Assembly: GCF_000517405.1 (NCBI RefSeq)
Contig: NZ_CP006568.1
Coordinates: 3,844,001-3,908,000 of the forward strand
Length of the DNA: 64,000 nt
Direction: 5' to 3'
Source: Candidatus Sodalis pierantonius str. SOPE
Lineage (GTDB): Bacteria; Pseudomonadota; Gammaproteobacteria; Enterobacterales; Enterobacteriaceae
A program made the position numbers and the translations under genes. Below are positions 12,378-21,284 of the stretch, one piece after another. Every line of letters starts with the position of its first letter. The stretch's first letter is position 1. The notes under the pieces are model-generated. The model saw nothing but the letters and a program-made list of their open reading frames with translations. It was not told where the DNA came from and searched no databases.

Positions 12378-12900
12378 ATGCTAAACCAGTTGGAAAATCT
12401 GGCGAAATGCGTTGCTGGCAATAATGAATTTATTGATCAGTGGTTACAGGCCCGCAAGGGACTTTTGGTGGCGTACTACCATTTGATCGGCCTAAAGCCC
12501 AACAAAGAAAAGCATACTCCCCTGGACGAAGAAGCGCTGGACGCCTTTTGCCATCAGTTGGTGGATTATCTCTCCGCCGGTCATTTCCACGTTTACGATC
12601 GTATCGTGCCGGAAGGGGAAACGACGTCCGCGCTGATTTACAGCGCTCTACAAGAAAACACGCAGCAGATCATGGCGCTTTACGACAGTCACCTTGAAAG
12701 CGCTATCGACCACGACAACTATCTGGCGTTCCAGGAAGCGTTGTCTGGCGTTCCAGGAAGCGTTGTCTGGCGTGGGTGAAGCGTTGGCGAACCGTTTCAT
12801 CCTTGAGGATAAACTGATTCAGCAGGCGCTGGAGTACAGTGTGCAGGCCGCATCGGCCCTCCCTGCCGCCAATAGCGCCGATATTGCCCGCCCGGCCTGA
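12378..12900 (+). pseudogene. rsd: rsd, anti-sigma-70 factor, broken by a 22-bp tandem duplication
   Basis: Rsd binds sigma-70 in stationary phase. The gene begins MLNQLENLAKCVAGNNEFIDQW and is similar to E. coli Rsd down to DNYLAFQEALSG. There a 22-bp unit occurs twice in tandem (12722-12743 and 12744-12765). Because 22 is not a multiple of 3, the frame shifts and stops at 12779. The original C-terminus (GEALANRFILEDKLIQQALEY) continues in another frame to a stop at 12898-12900. Removing one unit gives an open frame of 166 aa. The truncated product would lose the last helix. Confidence 0.92.
12722..12765 (+). repeat. 22-bp tandem duplication inside rsd
   Basis: Two identical 22-bp units starting TCTGGCGTTCCAGGAAGCGT lie head to tail. 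The next seven bases (TCTGGCG) begin a third copy, which is the short microhomology expected of replication slippage. It causes the rsd frameshift. Confidence 0.97.
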
Positions 12901-12986
12901 ATCACCCAGGTAACGGTCAGCGCCGACGTTGCCATTTAGTGCCAAGAAAATGTAGCCTGTAACGGTCCGCCTGGCGGACCATCATC

Positions 12987-13088
12987 TTGTCGGAGTGCCC
13001 AGCGCGTATGTTACGCCGGGCTGAGATCGTTCATTCGGGATCCGCGGAACCTGATCAAGTTAAAACCTGCGAAGGGAACAAGAGTAAT
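12987..13088 (+). promoter_or_regulatory. TPP riboswitch (THI element) of thiC
   Basis: The leader contains the conserved riboswitch core in order: GGAGTGCCC, GGGCTGAGATC, GAACCTGATCAAGTTAA and ACCTGCGAAGGGAACAAGAG. It lies about 110 bp before the thiC start, as in E. coli thiC. Thiamin pyrophosphate binding would shut off translation of thiC and transcription of the operon. All core elements look intact. A GC stem just upstream (12963-12979, GGTCCGCC/GGCGGACC) may end the rsd transcript, but it lacks a T run. Confidence 0.93.
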
Positions 13089-13195
13089 TCATTCTGTCTG
13101 GCGTCATTGCCCCTCATCACGGCCGCGGCGCCATTCATTACTTCCCGCAACGCTCCTGACAAGCAACTCCCGGTAATCTTATTAAGGAACTTGCT

Positions 13196-15022
13196 ATGTC
13201 ATCATCTGCTCCTCCCGTTTCACGCCGCACCAGCCGCGCGCAGGCGCAGGCGTTTATTGATACCCTCACCGGCACCGATTTCCCCCGCTCCCGCCGCATC
13301 TATTTGCAAGGACAGCACCCGTCAGTTCGCGTGCCGATGCGCGAAATCCAGCTCAGCCCCACCCTCATCGGCGGCCACGGCGCTGAGGCGCAGTATGAGG
13401 ATAACGAGCCGGTGCCGGTCTACGATACCGCCGGTCCCTATGGCGATCCGACGGTGCCCATTGACGTTCGCGCCGGGCTGGCCCACTTGCGCTTCGCCGC
13501 ACCGCCCACGCCGCGGCGCGCCCTAACAGGCCGCTGCGTTACCCAAATGCACTACGCTCGCGCCGGCATCATTACGCCGGAAATGGAGTTTATCGCGCTG
13601 CGGGAAAATATGGGTCGGGAACGCATCCGCGGCGGTACCCTGCGTCAGCAGCACCCCGGGCAGGCATTCGGCGCGGCGCTGCCGGAAAATATCAGCCCGG
13701 AGTTCGTGCGCCATGAGGTGGCCGCCGGCCGCGCCATCATTCCCGCCAACATCAATCACCCCGAAGCGGAGCCGATGATCATCAGCCGCCACTTTTTGGT
13801 CAAGGTCAACGCCAACATCGGCAACTCGGCGGTCACCTCCTCAATTGAGGAAGAGGTGGAAAAGCTGGTGTGGGCCACCCGCTGGGGCGCGGATACGGTG
13901 ATGGATCTCTCCACCGGTCGCTATATTCATGAAACCCGTGAATGGATTTTGCGCAATAGCCCGGTGCCTATCGGCACCGTCCCGCTGTATCAAGCGCTGG
14001 AGAAAGTCCACGGCATGGCGGAAAACCTCACTTGGGCTATCTTCCGCGATACGCTGCTGGAGCAAGCGGAACAGGGCGTAGATTATTTCACCCTGCACGC
14101 GGGCGTGCTGCTGTGCTACGTGCCGATGCCCGCGCGACGTCTGACCGGCATCGTCTCGCGCTGCGGCTCCATCATGGCCAAATGGTATCTGTCGCACCAT
14201 CAGGAAAATTTTCTCTATGCGCATTTCCGCGAAATATGCCAAATTTGCGCCGCCTATGACGTGGCGTTGTCGCTGGGCGACGGGCTACGTCCGGGGTCGA
14301 TCCAAGACGCCAACGATGAGGCGCAGTTCGCCGAGCTTTATACGCTGGGCGAGCTGACCAACATCGCGTGGGAATACGATGTGCAGGTCATGATCGAAGG
14401 GCCGGGACATGTGCCGATGCAGATGATCCGGCGCAATATGACCGAACAGCTGACGCATTGTCATGAAGCGCCTTTCTATACCTTGGGGCCGCTCACCACC
14501 GATATCGCGCCCGGCTACGACCATATCACATCCGGTATCGGCGCCGCGCTTATCGGCTGGTACGGTTGCGCGATACTCTGCTACGTCACGCCGAAAGAGC
14601 ATCTTGGGCTACCCAATAAAGAAGACGTCAAACAGGGTTTGATTACCTATAAAATCGCCGCCCACGCCGCCGATCTCGCCAAAGGGCACCCCGGCGCGCA
14701 AATCCGCGATAACGCGATGTCGAAAGCGCGTTTCGAGTTTCGCTGGAAAGACCAGTTCAACCTGGCGCTGGATCCCGACATCGCCCGCGCCTATCACGAC
14801 GAAACGCTGCCGCAGGCGTCGGGTAAAGTGGCACATTTCTGCTCCATGTGCGGCCCGAAATTCTGTTCGATGAAAATATCCCGCGAGGTGCGCGACTTCG
14901 CGGACGCTCAAGCGGCGCTGGCCAAAGCGGCAGGGATGGCCGGCATGGCTTCGGCGTTTCGCGAACCCGGCGGCGATATCTATCTGCCGTCTGCCGATAG
15001 CGAGGTGAGCGATGAAGACTAA
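13196..15022 (+). CDS. thiC: Phosphomethylpyrimidine synthase ThiC
   Basis: ThiC is the radical-SAM enzyme that rearranges AIR to HMP phosphate, the pyrimidine half of thiamin. The 608-aa frame (E. coli 631) has the family core throughout, ending with the iron-sulfur motif CSMCGPKFCSMKISREVRDFA near residue 560. The start follows AAGGA. The N-terminus is slightly shorter than in E. coli. The stop overlaps the thiE start. No lesion is seen, although three downstream partners are broken. Confidence 0.96.
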   Translation: MSSSAPPVSRRTSRAQAQAFIDTLTGTDFPRSRRIYLQGQHPSVRVPMREIQLSPTLIGGHGAEAQYEDNEPVPVYDTAGPYGDPTVPIDVRAGLAHLRFAAPPTPRRALTGRCVTQMHYARAGIITPEMEFIALRENMGRERIRGGTLRQQHPGQAFGAALPENISPEFVRHEVAAGRAIIPANINHPEAEPMIISRHFLVKVNANIGNSAVTSSIEEEVEKLVWATRWGADTVMDLSTGRYIHETREWILRNSPVPIGTVPLYQALEKVHGMAENLTWAIFRDTLLEQAEQGVDYFTLHAGVLLCYVPMPARRLTGIVSRCGSIMAKWYLSHHQENFLYAHFREICQICAAYDVALSLGDGLRPGSIQDANDEAQFAELYTLGELTNIAWEYDVQVMIEGPGHVPMQMIRRNMTEQLTHCHEAPFYTLGPLTTDIAPGYDHITSGIGAALIGWYGCAILCYVTPKEHLGLPNKEDVKQGLITYKIAAHAADLAKGHPGAQIRDNAMSKARFEFRWKDQFNLALDPDIARAYHDETLPQASGKVAHFCSMCGPKFCSMKISREVRDFADAQAALAKAAGMAGMASAFREPGGDIYLPSADSEVSDED

Positions 15023-15662
15023 AGCGCCCTTTGCGCCGGTACCGCATCGTCTCGGCCTCTATCCGGTAGTGGATTCGCTGGCCTGGCTGGTGCGCATGCT
15101 GGATGCCGGCGTGACCACGGTACAATTGCGCATCAAAGACCGCAGCGAAACGCAGGTGGCGGCGGATATCGAAGCGGCGGTCCTGCTGGGTCGCCGTTAT
15201 GACGCCCGGGTGTTCATCAACGATTACTGGCGGCTGGCTATCCAATATGGCGCCTACGGTGTGCATCTGGGCCAAGAGGATATGGTTAGCGCCGACGCCG
15301 ACGCCCTACGCGCCGCCGGCCTGCGGCTGGGCCTTTCCACCCACGACGAAACGGAGCTGGCGCGTGCGCTGGCCTGGCAGCCCTCCTATATCGCCCTTGG
15401 TCACATCTTTCCCACCGCCACGAAAGTGATGCCGTCCCGCCCTCAAGGGCTGGAGACGCTGCGACGCCTGGTCGCCGAGCTGCCGCCTATCCCCACCGTG
15501 GCCATTGGGGGAATCGGTCGTGAACAGGTGGAGGCGGTATTGGCGTGCGGCGTGGGCAGCGTCGCGGTGGTCAGCGCCATCACCCGCGCGCCGGATTGGC
15601 GCCAGGCAACCTCCGCCTTACAGTCGATAATAGCGGCATGGGAGCGTCACCATGATCAATGA
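15012..15662 (+). CDS. thiE: Thiamin phosphate synthase
   Basis: ThiE joins HMP-PP and thiazole phosphate to thiamin phosphate. The 216-aa product has the TIM-barrel family signature: TTVQLRIKDR near residue 40, FINDYWRLA and GVHLGQEDM in the middle, LGHIFPTATK, and the phosphate-binding AIGGI near residue 165. It overlaps thiC at its start and thiF at its end, so it is translationally coupled. Intact. Confidence 0.96.
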   Translation: MKTKAPFAPVPHRLGLYPVVDSLAWLVRMLDAGVTTVQLRIKDRSETQVAADIEAAVLLGRRYDARVFINDYWRLAIQYGAYGVHLGQEDMVSADADALRAAGLRLGLSTHDETELARALAWQPSYIALGHIFPTATKVMPSRPQGLETLRRLVAELPPIPTVAIGGIGREQVEAVLACGVGSVAVVSAITRAPDWRQATSALQSIIAAWERHHDQ

Positions 15663-16384
15663 ACCACGACGCACCACGGCCGACGCCGATCGCTTGCCCG
15701 AGGCTAAGAGCGGCCGTTCGTCAGAGGCGTTAGACGATCAGGCTTTTTTGCGCTACAGCCGCCAGCTGTTGTTGCAAGATATCGGCGTAGAGGGCCAGCA
15801 ACGGCTACAGGCGGCAACGGTGCTGCTGGCGGGGCTGGGCGGACTGGGTTCGCCGGCCGCGCTGTATTTGGCGGCGGCCGGTGTCGGCACGCTGCTGCTG
15901 GCGGATGACGATGCGCTGCACATCACCAATTTACAGCGGCAAATCCTCTATCGCACCGCCGATCTCGGCCGGTCGAAAGCGGAACTGGCGCAGCGCGAAC
16001 TGACGGCGCTCAATCCTGGCGGTCGCTACCTGCCCCTTACAAGACGGCTGGCGGGCGACTGGCTTGACGAGCAGGTTGCGCGCGCCGTGGCGTGAAGGCT
16101 GCTATGCCTGCCTGTTTCCCGAGAAAGAGGGGGTACAGCGCAACTGCCGCACCGCCGGCGTGCTGGGTCCGGTGGACGGCATGATGGGAACGCTGCAGGC
16201 GCTAGAGGCAATTAAGCTTCTTTGCGGCATCCACGGCGATAGCCCCGGTCAATTGCGGCTGTTCGACGGCAAAACCCTGCAATGGCGCACCCTGCGCCTG
16301 AACCGCGATCCCCACTGCCCCGTTTGCGCCGCCGCGTTAGCGCGCCTTGCGCCGACCGCGGGAACCGCACGGAGAACCCTTTGA
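15652..16384 (+). pseudogene. thiF: thiF, ThiS adenylyltransferase, internal deletion
   Basis: ThiF adenylates the ThiS C-terminus. The first part has the E1-like nucleotide-binding motif GLGGLGSPAALYLA and the NLQRQILY segment. The frame ends at 16095. The C-terminal part (PWREGCYACLFPEKEGVQRNCRTAGVLGP...CPVCAAAL) is read in another frame from about 16083. Compared with E. coli, some 45 codons including the DCTDN catalytic aspartate region are missing at the junction near 16080-16085. The four zinc cysteines (CYAC, CPVC) are kept. The product cannot be functional. A non-homologous N-terminal extension of about 30 aa precedes FLRYSRQLLL. Confidence 0.9.
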
Positions 16385-16584
16385 TGAAAATCACGCTCAA
16401 TGACCGCCCGCTGACGCTGACGCAACCGGTGACGCTGGATGCCTTACTCACGGAGCATCACCACCCGGGGCCGGGCATCGCTCTGGCCGTGAATAAAACC
16501 ATCATCCCGCGCCGCCAATGCACACAATACCGGGTGCAGGACGGTGACGATATTCTCTTATTCCAGGCAATCGCCGGAGGCTGA
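16384..16584 (+). CDS. thiS: Sulfur carrier protein ThiS
   Basis: ThiS is the ubiquitin-like protein that carries sulfur as a C-terminal thiocarboxylate for thiazole synthesis. The 66-aa product ends in the required GG (LLFQAIAGG). The start ATG overlaps the thiF stop (TGATG). Intact, but its activating enzyme ThiF and acceptor ThiG are both broken here. Confidence 0.95.
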   Translation: MKITLNDRPLTLTQPVTLDALLTEHHHPGPGIALAVNKTIIPRRQCTQYRVQDGDDILLFQAIAGG

Positions 16585-16587
16585 CCC

Positions 16588-17321
16588 ATGCTTACCCTTG
16601 CAGATACCCCATTCCGGTCACGGTTATTCACCGGTACCGGCAAATTCGCCTCGGCGCAGCTGATGCTGGACGCCATCCTCGCCTCCGGCAGCGAACTAGT
16701 TACTCTGGCGATGCGTCGGGTAGACTTACGCGGCGACGGCGACGACGCGCTGCTGCCGGCATTACGGTAGGCCGGCGTCCGGCTGCTGCCCAACACGTCC
16801 GGCGCCAAAACCGCCGATGAGGCGCTGTTCGCCGCCCGTCTGGCGCGCGAGGCGTTAGGCACCCATTGGATCAAACTCGAGATCCATCCGGACATGCAAT
16901 ATCTGCTGCCCGATCCGATAGAAACGTTAAAAGCGGCGGAGCAACTGGTCAAAGAGGGGTTTGTAGTATTGCCCTATTGCGGCGCCGATCCGGTGCGCCT
17001 ATCGGCTCTAATCAAGGGCTGCAAACGCGTGATTTCCTGCGCATTATCATCGACCAGGCGCAGGTGCCGGTCGTCGTCGATGCGGGTATCGGCGTCCCCA
17101 GTCAGGCGTTGGAAGCGCTGGAAATGGGCGCGGATGCGGTGTTGGTGAACACCGCTATCGCCGTGGCGCAAGATCCCGTCGCCATGGCCCGCGCTTTCCG
17201 GGTCGCCCTGGAGGCCGGCGAACTCGCCCGCCAGGCGGGTCTGGCGCCGCGCCGTCGTCAGGCCAGCGCCACCAGCTCGTTAACCGGCTTCTTAACACCG
17301 ACCGCGGAGGCGCAATCATGA
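16588..17321 (+). pseudogene. thiG: thiG, thiazole synthase, stop codon plus deletion
   Basis: ThiG forms the thiazole ring. The start MLTLADTPFRSRLFTGTGKFAS is clear. An in-frame TAG at 16768-16770 cuts the protein after 60 codons. Beyond it the sequence AGVRLLPNTSGAKTADEALFAA resumes in the same frame until CGADPV. There about 18 codons present in E. coli (LCKRLEEVG... to LG) are missing and the frame shifts at about 17000. The end, PIGSNQGL...VVVDAGIGVPS...LTGFL, is in another frame to 17321. Two independent lesions make this a certain pseudogene. Overlaps thiH. Confidence 0.93.
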
Positions 17322-17958
17322 CCACCTTCACGCAGCACTGGCAACAGCTCCAGTGGGACGACGTCGGCATGCGGATCCACAGCCAGACGGCCGCCGATGT
17401 CGAGCGCGCGCTGGCGGCGGACAATCCCGGACCGGAGGAGATGATGGCGCTGCTGTCGCCGGCGGCGCTGGCGTATCTCGAGCCGTTGGCCCAGCGGGCG
17501 CAGCGGTTGACCCGCCGGCGCTTTGGCAACACCATCAATTTCTACCTTCCGCTCTATTTGTCTAATCTTTGCGCCAATGACTGTACTTATTGCGGCTTCT
17601 CCATGAGCAACCGCATCCGCCGCAAGACGCTGGATGAACGGGAGATCCTGAGCGAATGCCGCGCCAGGCGTTCAGTTCGCTGATGATGGAAGTGCAGCCG
17701 CTATCCCAGGTGGAGTATGCCGAGCTGAAAGGGCTGGGCTTGGACGGCGTGCTGGTATATCAAGAAACCTATCACCCGCCCACCTATCGGCGCCATCATT
17801 TGCGCGGGCAGAAGCAGGATTTTGTCTGGCGGCTCGAAACGCTGGATCGCCTGGCCCGGGCCGGGATCGACAAGATCGGCCTCGGCACGCTTATCGGCCT
17901 TTCCGATAACTGGTGCGCCGACTGCTATATGGTGGCACAACACCTGCTTTATATGTAG
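17318..17958 (+). pseudogene. thiH: thiH, tyrosine lyase, deleted and 3'-truncated
   Basis: ThiH is the radical-SAM enzyme that makes dehydroglycine from tyrosine for thiazole synthesis. The N-terminal part keeps the CANDCTYCGF cluster motif and reads to 17683. About 35 codons known from E. coli (after TLDE...) are then missing. The frame changes near 17660 to SSLMMEVQPLSQVEYAELKGLGLDGVLVYQETYH...IGLSDNW. Homology ends at YMVAQHLL at about 17950, where foreign sequence starts. About 40% of the gene is absent and was not seen again at the far side of the mobile block (near 45330). Confidence 0.92.
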
Positions 17959-17967
17959 CGATGCAAT

Positions 17968-18053
17968 CAATTCTGGACTAATTTGCAAACAATTCTGGAC
18001 TCCCATAACCCCTAAAAAATAGCTATTTTGGACAGTCCAGAATTGTTTGCAAA
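17968..18053. repeat. Palindromic repeat cluster at the thiH break point
   Basis: A 20-bp sequence (TTTGCAAACAATTCTGGACT, 17982-18001) is repeated perfectly inverted at 18034-18053. Half of it (CAATTCTGGACT) also occurs as a direct copy at 17968-17979. The 32-bp centre is AT-rich. It starts about 10 bp after thiH homology ends and stops 8 bp before the methylase stop codon. It may be a recombination site, a mobile-element end or a transcription terminator. I do not recognise it. Confidence 0.85.
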
Positions 18054-18060
18054 CAGGAAA

Positions 18061-18822
18061 TCAGGCGAAATTACGAATGACCAACTCGCGTTTACTATGA
18101 CGGTTCTTGCCTAATGAGTATTTTAGGTCAACAACGTCGATATGAAGGTTTTTGAAGATGAGCCTCATTTCTGGGATATCATTAACTGAAATCACCATTC
18201 TTCCTGCTATTGAATGAGCAAGGCTATCAATGATGCTGTATTGCTCCAGACCAAACGCTGCGCCATAGCCTTGAGTCTTCCAGTAAGGTGGATCAAGATA
18301 GAACAATGAGTGTGGCCTATCATATTTTTCAATACAAGCCTGCCACCCAAGATGCTCTATGGTTGCATGGGATAAACGCAGGTGAGCCTGTGATAGCTGT
18401 TCTTCGATTCTTAAGAGGTTCAATGACTGTGATCGCACAGCCGAAGTACCAAAGTTCTGCCCGCTCACTTTGCCACCAAATGTGAGCTGCTGAAGACAGT
18501 AAAAGCGGGCGGCACGCTGTATATCGGTCAGCGTTTGCGGAGGTATTTCTTTCAGCCAATCAAACAGCTGCCTGCTGCTCAAGGCCCACTTGAACTGGTG
18601 GACGAATTCCTCCAAATGGTACTTGACTACCCGATAGAGGTTTATCAAATCCCCGTTGATATCGTTCAACACTTCGACTGTGGATGGATCCTTGCTGAAA
18701 AACAGCGCAGCTCCTCCACAGAATGGTTCAACGTAGAATTTGTGCGCAGGAAAGCACGGTAAAATATGTTTAGCCAGCCTCCGCTTTCCTCCCACCCATG
18801 GTATGATTGGTGTATTCATCAA
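18061..18822 (-). CDS. D12-class adenine-N6 DNA methyltransferase
   Basis: This 253-aa protein has the Dam-family layout: motif I near the N-terminus (PWVGGKRRLAKHI...VEPFCGGAALFF), LNDINGDLINLYR, and the catalytic motif DPPY (in YLDPPYWKTQGYG, near residue 195). It methylates adenine in a target not predictable from sequence alone; GATC is common in the family. Length is typical of phage and plasmid Dam enzymes. It is not adjacent to a restriction gene. G+C is lower than in the neighbouring thi genes, in line with transfer. The palindrome at 18854-18877 may be its operator. Apparently intact. Confidence 0.88.
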   Translation of the reverse strand: MMNTPIIPWVGGKRRLAKHILPCFPAHKFYVEPFCGGAALFFSKDPSTVEVLNDINGDLINLYRVVKYHLEEFVHQFKWALSSRQLFDWLKEIPPQTLTDIQRAARFYCLQQLTFGGKVSGQNFGTSAVRSQSLNLLRIEEQLSQAHLRLSHATIEHLGWQACIEKYDRPHSLFYLDPPYWKTQGYGAAFGLEQYSIIDSLAHSIAGRMVISVNDIPEMRLIFKNLHIDVVDLKYSLGKNRHSKRELVIRNFA

Positions 18823-18853
18823 TATAGTTCCTACATATAAATATAAGTTTTAC

Positions 18854-18877
18854 CGATCAATTATTGGTTATTGATCG
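18854..18877. promoter_or_regulatory. GATC-containing operator-like palindrome upstream of the methylase
   Basis: CGATCAAT and its exact reverse complement ATTGATCG are separated by eight bases, about 30-55 bp before the methylase start codon. Each arm contains GATC. The layout fits a dimeric repressor site that methylation could tune; that is inference. Confidence 0.4.
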
Positions 18878-19156
18878 TCAAAATAATTATCACTCATGCA
18901 GAAATATGCAGATACAAACAGAGCCGTAGAGTATAAATATCGCTATTCATTTTTCTGTGTCACTGCTACTCCAAAACTGACCCACTGTGCCAATTTAAGC
19001 GCTACCACCTCCTGCGGAAAAATCTCAAGAAAAATGCCCATAGGAGACAATGAAAACTCAAGACAACAGATGCTGGTCAGCACATGCATATTTAGCCTCT
19101 CTGCTATGCCAAAAGGCGGCTCAGCTGGACACCTGTCGCGGTTTACGGGAATGACA
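18878..19156. other. Unassigned stretch between the methylase and the IS5 pair
   Basis: No convincing gene. A minus-strand frame encodes a short piece ending EIFPQEVVALKLAQWVSFGVAVT..., which I cannot assign. The stretch originally continued across the IS5 insertion point into 21285 onward, since the target duplication GGAATGACA lies on both sides. Confidence 0.4.
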
Positions 19157-19639
19157 CGCTTTGTTGAATAAATCCGAAATTTGTGACGACTTCCTCCCTA
19201 TCAGGGCGATTGTTACATGATGCGGACGCTGTTTGGCATTCCTAACAACGTGATCCGGTTAAGCGCTTTGACCATTGCCATAGCCTCACCTACCTGCGCG
19301 TCATAGTCATGCAGACTCAGATGACCACCCAGAAGTATTTTAAACCGGAACATGGCCGTTTCAGCCAGTGAACGCCGGTGATAACCTACTTTCTTTTTCC
19401 AGGTATCGTTATTGCCGCTCAGATGCTGATTTGCCACCGCATGGTTACGCTCATGGTATCGAGCTGGCCAATATTGCGCACCACTTCGCGGTGGGATAAG
19501 CGGCTTTATTTTTTTCCTCAGCAGAGCATCATGACAGTAACGCGTATCGTAAGCACTGTCAGCCGACGCTTCCCTGATTTTCCGGTGGGTTTGGTTAATC
19601 AGCCCGGGCAGCGCCTGCGCATCTGTCGTACCGCTTAGC

Positions 19640-20694
19640 GGCTTTGTTGAATAAATCGAACTTTTAGGTGACTGGCGGCTATGATCACTACATTCGTTTC
19701 AACATCAGGTCCCCATGGCAAAGCAAAAGTTTAAAATTACCAACTGGCCCGCATATAACAATGCGCTCAGGCAGCGGGGGGACCTGACAGTATGGCTTGA
19801 TGAGTCAGCCATTGCTGCATGGACTGAGAGTACACCACCTGAACATCGTGGCCGGCCGCTTCACTACACCGATATGGCCATTACCACGGTTCTGATGATA
19901 AAGCGCGTGTTTAACCTTTCGCTCCGGGCGTTACAGGGTTTCGTTGACTCGATTTTTAAACTGATGGGGCTATCGCTGCGCTGCCCAGATTACTCTCTGG
20001 TCAGCCGGCGAGCAAAAACCGTCGACATCAGCATAAAAACGCCAACCCGCGGCGAAATCTCACACCTGGTCATCGATGGCACCGGCCTGAAAGTCTTCGG
20101 CGAAGGCGAATGGAAAGTCAGGCAGCATAGGGCTGAGAGGCGCAGAGTATGGCGCAAGCTTCATCTGGCAGTAGATAGCGTGACACATGAAATTATCTGT
20201 GCCGATTTATCGCTAAGCGGTACGACAGATGCGCAGGCGCTGCCCGGGCTGATTAACCAAACCCACCGGAAAATCAGGGAAGCGTCGGCTGACAGTGCTT
20301 ACGATACGCGTTACTGTCATGATGCTCTGCTGAGGAAAAACATAAAGCCGCTTATCCCACCGCGAAGTGGTGCGCAATATTGGCCAGCTCGATACCATGA
20401 GCGTAACCATGCGGTGGCAAATCAGCATCTGAGCGGCAATAACGATACCTGGAAAAAGAAAGTAGGTTATCACCGGCGTTCACTGGCTGAAACGGCCATG
20501 TTCCGGTTTAAAACACTTCTGGGTGGTCATCTGAGTCTGCATGACTATGACGCGCAGGTAGGTGAGGCAATGGCAATGGTTAAAGCACTTAACCGGATCA
20601 CACTGTTAGGAATGCCAAACAGCGTCCGCATCATGTAACAATCGCCCTGATAGGAAGGAAGTCGTCACAAATTTCGGATTTATTCAACAAAGCG
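19640..20694 (+). mobile_element. IS5/IS903-type element copy B, complete
   Basis: A 1055-bp element with terminal inverted repeats GGCTTTGTTGAATAAATC at 19640 and GATTTATTCAACAAAGCG ending at 20694. It is flanked by a 9-bp target duplication CCGCTTAGC (19631-19639 and 20695-20703). The target lies inside the transposase gene of copy A. It carries one intact transposase gene. Confidence 0.96.
19715..20638 (+). CDS. IS5-family (IS903 group) transposase
   Basis: The 307-aa DDE transposase starts MAKQKFKITNWPAYNNALRQRG and contains the DUF4372/DDE layout of the IS903 group: first catalytic region at SHLVIDGTGLKVFGEGEW (Asp near residue 120), second near REASADSAYDTR (Asp near 193), and the third region YHRRSLAETAMFRFK (Glu near 260). 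The gene nearly fills the element. No lesion, so the element may be active and could mobilise copy A in trans. Confidence 0.95.
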   Translation: MAKQKFKITNWPAYNNALRQRGDLTVWLDESAIAAWTESTPPEHRGRPLHYTDMAITTVLMIKRVFNLSLRALQGFVDSIFKLMGLSLRCPDYSLVSRRAKTVDISIKTPTRGEISHLVIDGTGLKVFGEGEWKVRQHRAERRRVWRKLHLAVDSVTHEIICADLSLSGTTDAQALPGLINQTHRKIREASADSAYDTRYCHDALLRKNIKPLIPPRSGAQYWPARYHERNHAVANQHLSGNNDTWKKKVGYHRRSLAETAMFRFKTLLGGHLSLHDYDAQVGEAMAMVKALNRITLLGMPNSVRIM

Positions 20695-21284
20695 CCGCTT
20701 AGCGATAAATCGGCACAGATAATTTCATGTGTCGCGCTATCTACTGCCAGATGAAGCTTGCGCCATACTCTGCGCCTCTCAGCCCCATGCTGCCTGACTT
20801 TCCATTCGCCTTCGCCGAAGATTTTCAGGCCGGTGCCATCGATGACCAGGTGTGAGATTTCGCCGCGGGTTGGCGTTTTTATGCTGATGTCGACGGTTTT
20901 TGCTCGCCGGCTGACCAGAGAGTAATCTGGGCAGCGCAGCGACAGCCCCATCAGTTTAAAAATCGAGTCAACGAAACCCTGTAACGCCCGGAGCGAAAGG
21001 TTAAACACGCGCTTTATCATCAGAACCGTGGTAATGGCCATATCGGTGTAGTGAAGCGGCCGGCCACGATGTTCAGGTGGTGTACTCTCAGTCCATGCAG
21101 CAATGGCTGACTCATCAAGCCATACTGTCAGGTCCCCCCGCTGCCTGAGCGCATTGTTATATGCGGGCCAGTTGGTGATTTTAAACTTTTGCTTTGCCAT
21201 GGGGACCTGATGTTGAAACGAATGTAGTGATCAGAGCCGCCAGTCACCTAAAAGTTCGATTTATTCAACAAAGCCGGAATGACA

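Larger units (their letters stand above)
19213..21200 (-). pseudogene. IS5-family transposase of copy A, interrupted
   Basis: The 5' part (MAKQKFKITNWPAYNNALRQ to ICADLSLSG, plus 20695-21200) and the 3' part (from TDAQALPGL to PNSVRIM, plus 19213 to about 19639) are separated by copy B. If spliced they give a 307-aa transposase almost identical to that of copy B. The C-terminal half holds the DDE glutamate region. Not functional in this state. Confidence 0.92.
19157..21275 (-). mobile_element. IS5/IS903-type element copy A, split by copy B
   Basis: The outer copy reads on the minus strand. Its ends are CGCTTTGTTGAATAAATC (plus 19157) and its inverted partner ending ...CAACAAAGCC at 21275. 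It is flanked by the 9-bp direct repeat GGAATGACA (19148-19156 and 21276-21284). Without copy B and one 9-bp duplication it measures 1055 bp, the size of IS903-group elements. Copy B interrupts its transposase in the middle. Confidence 0.93.
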
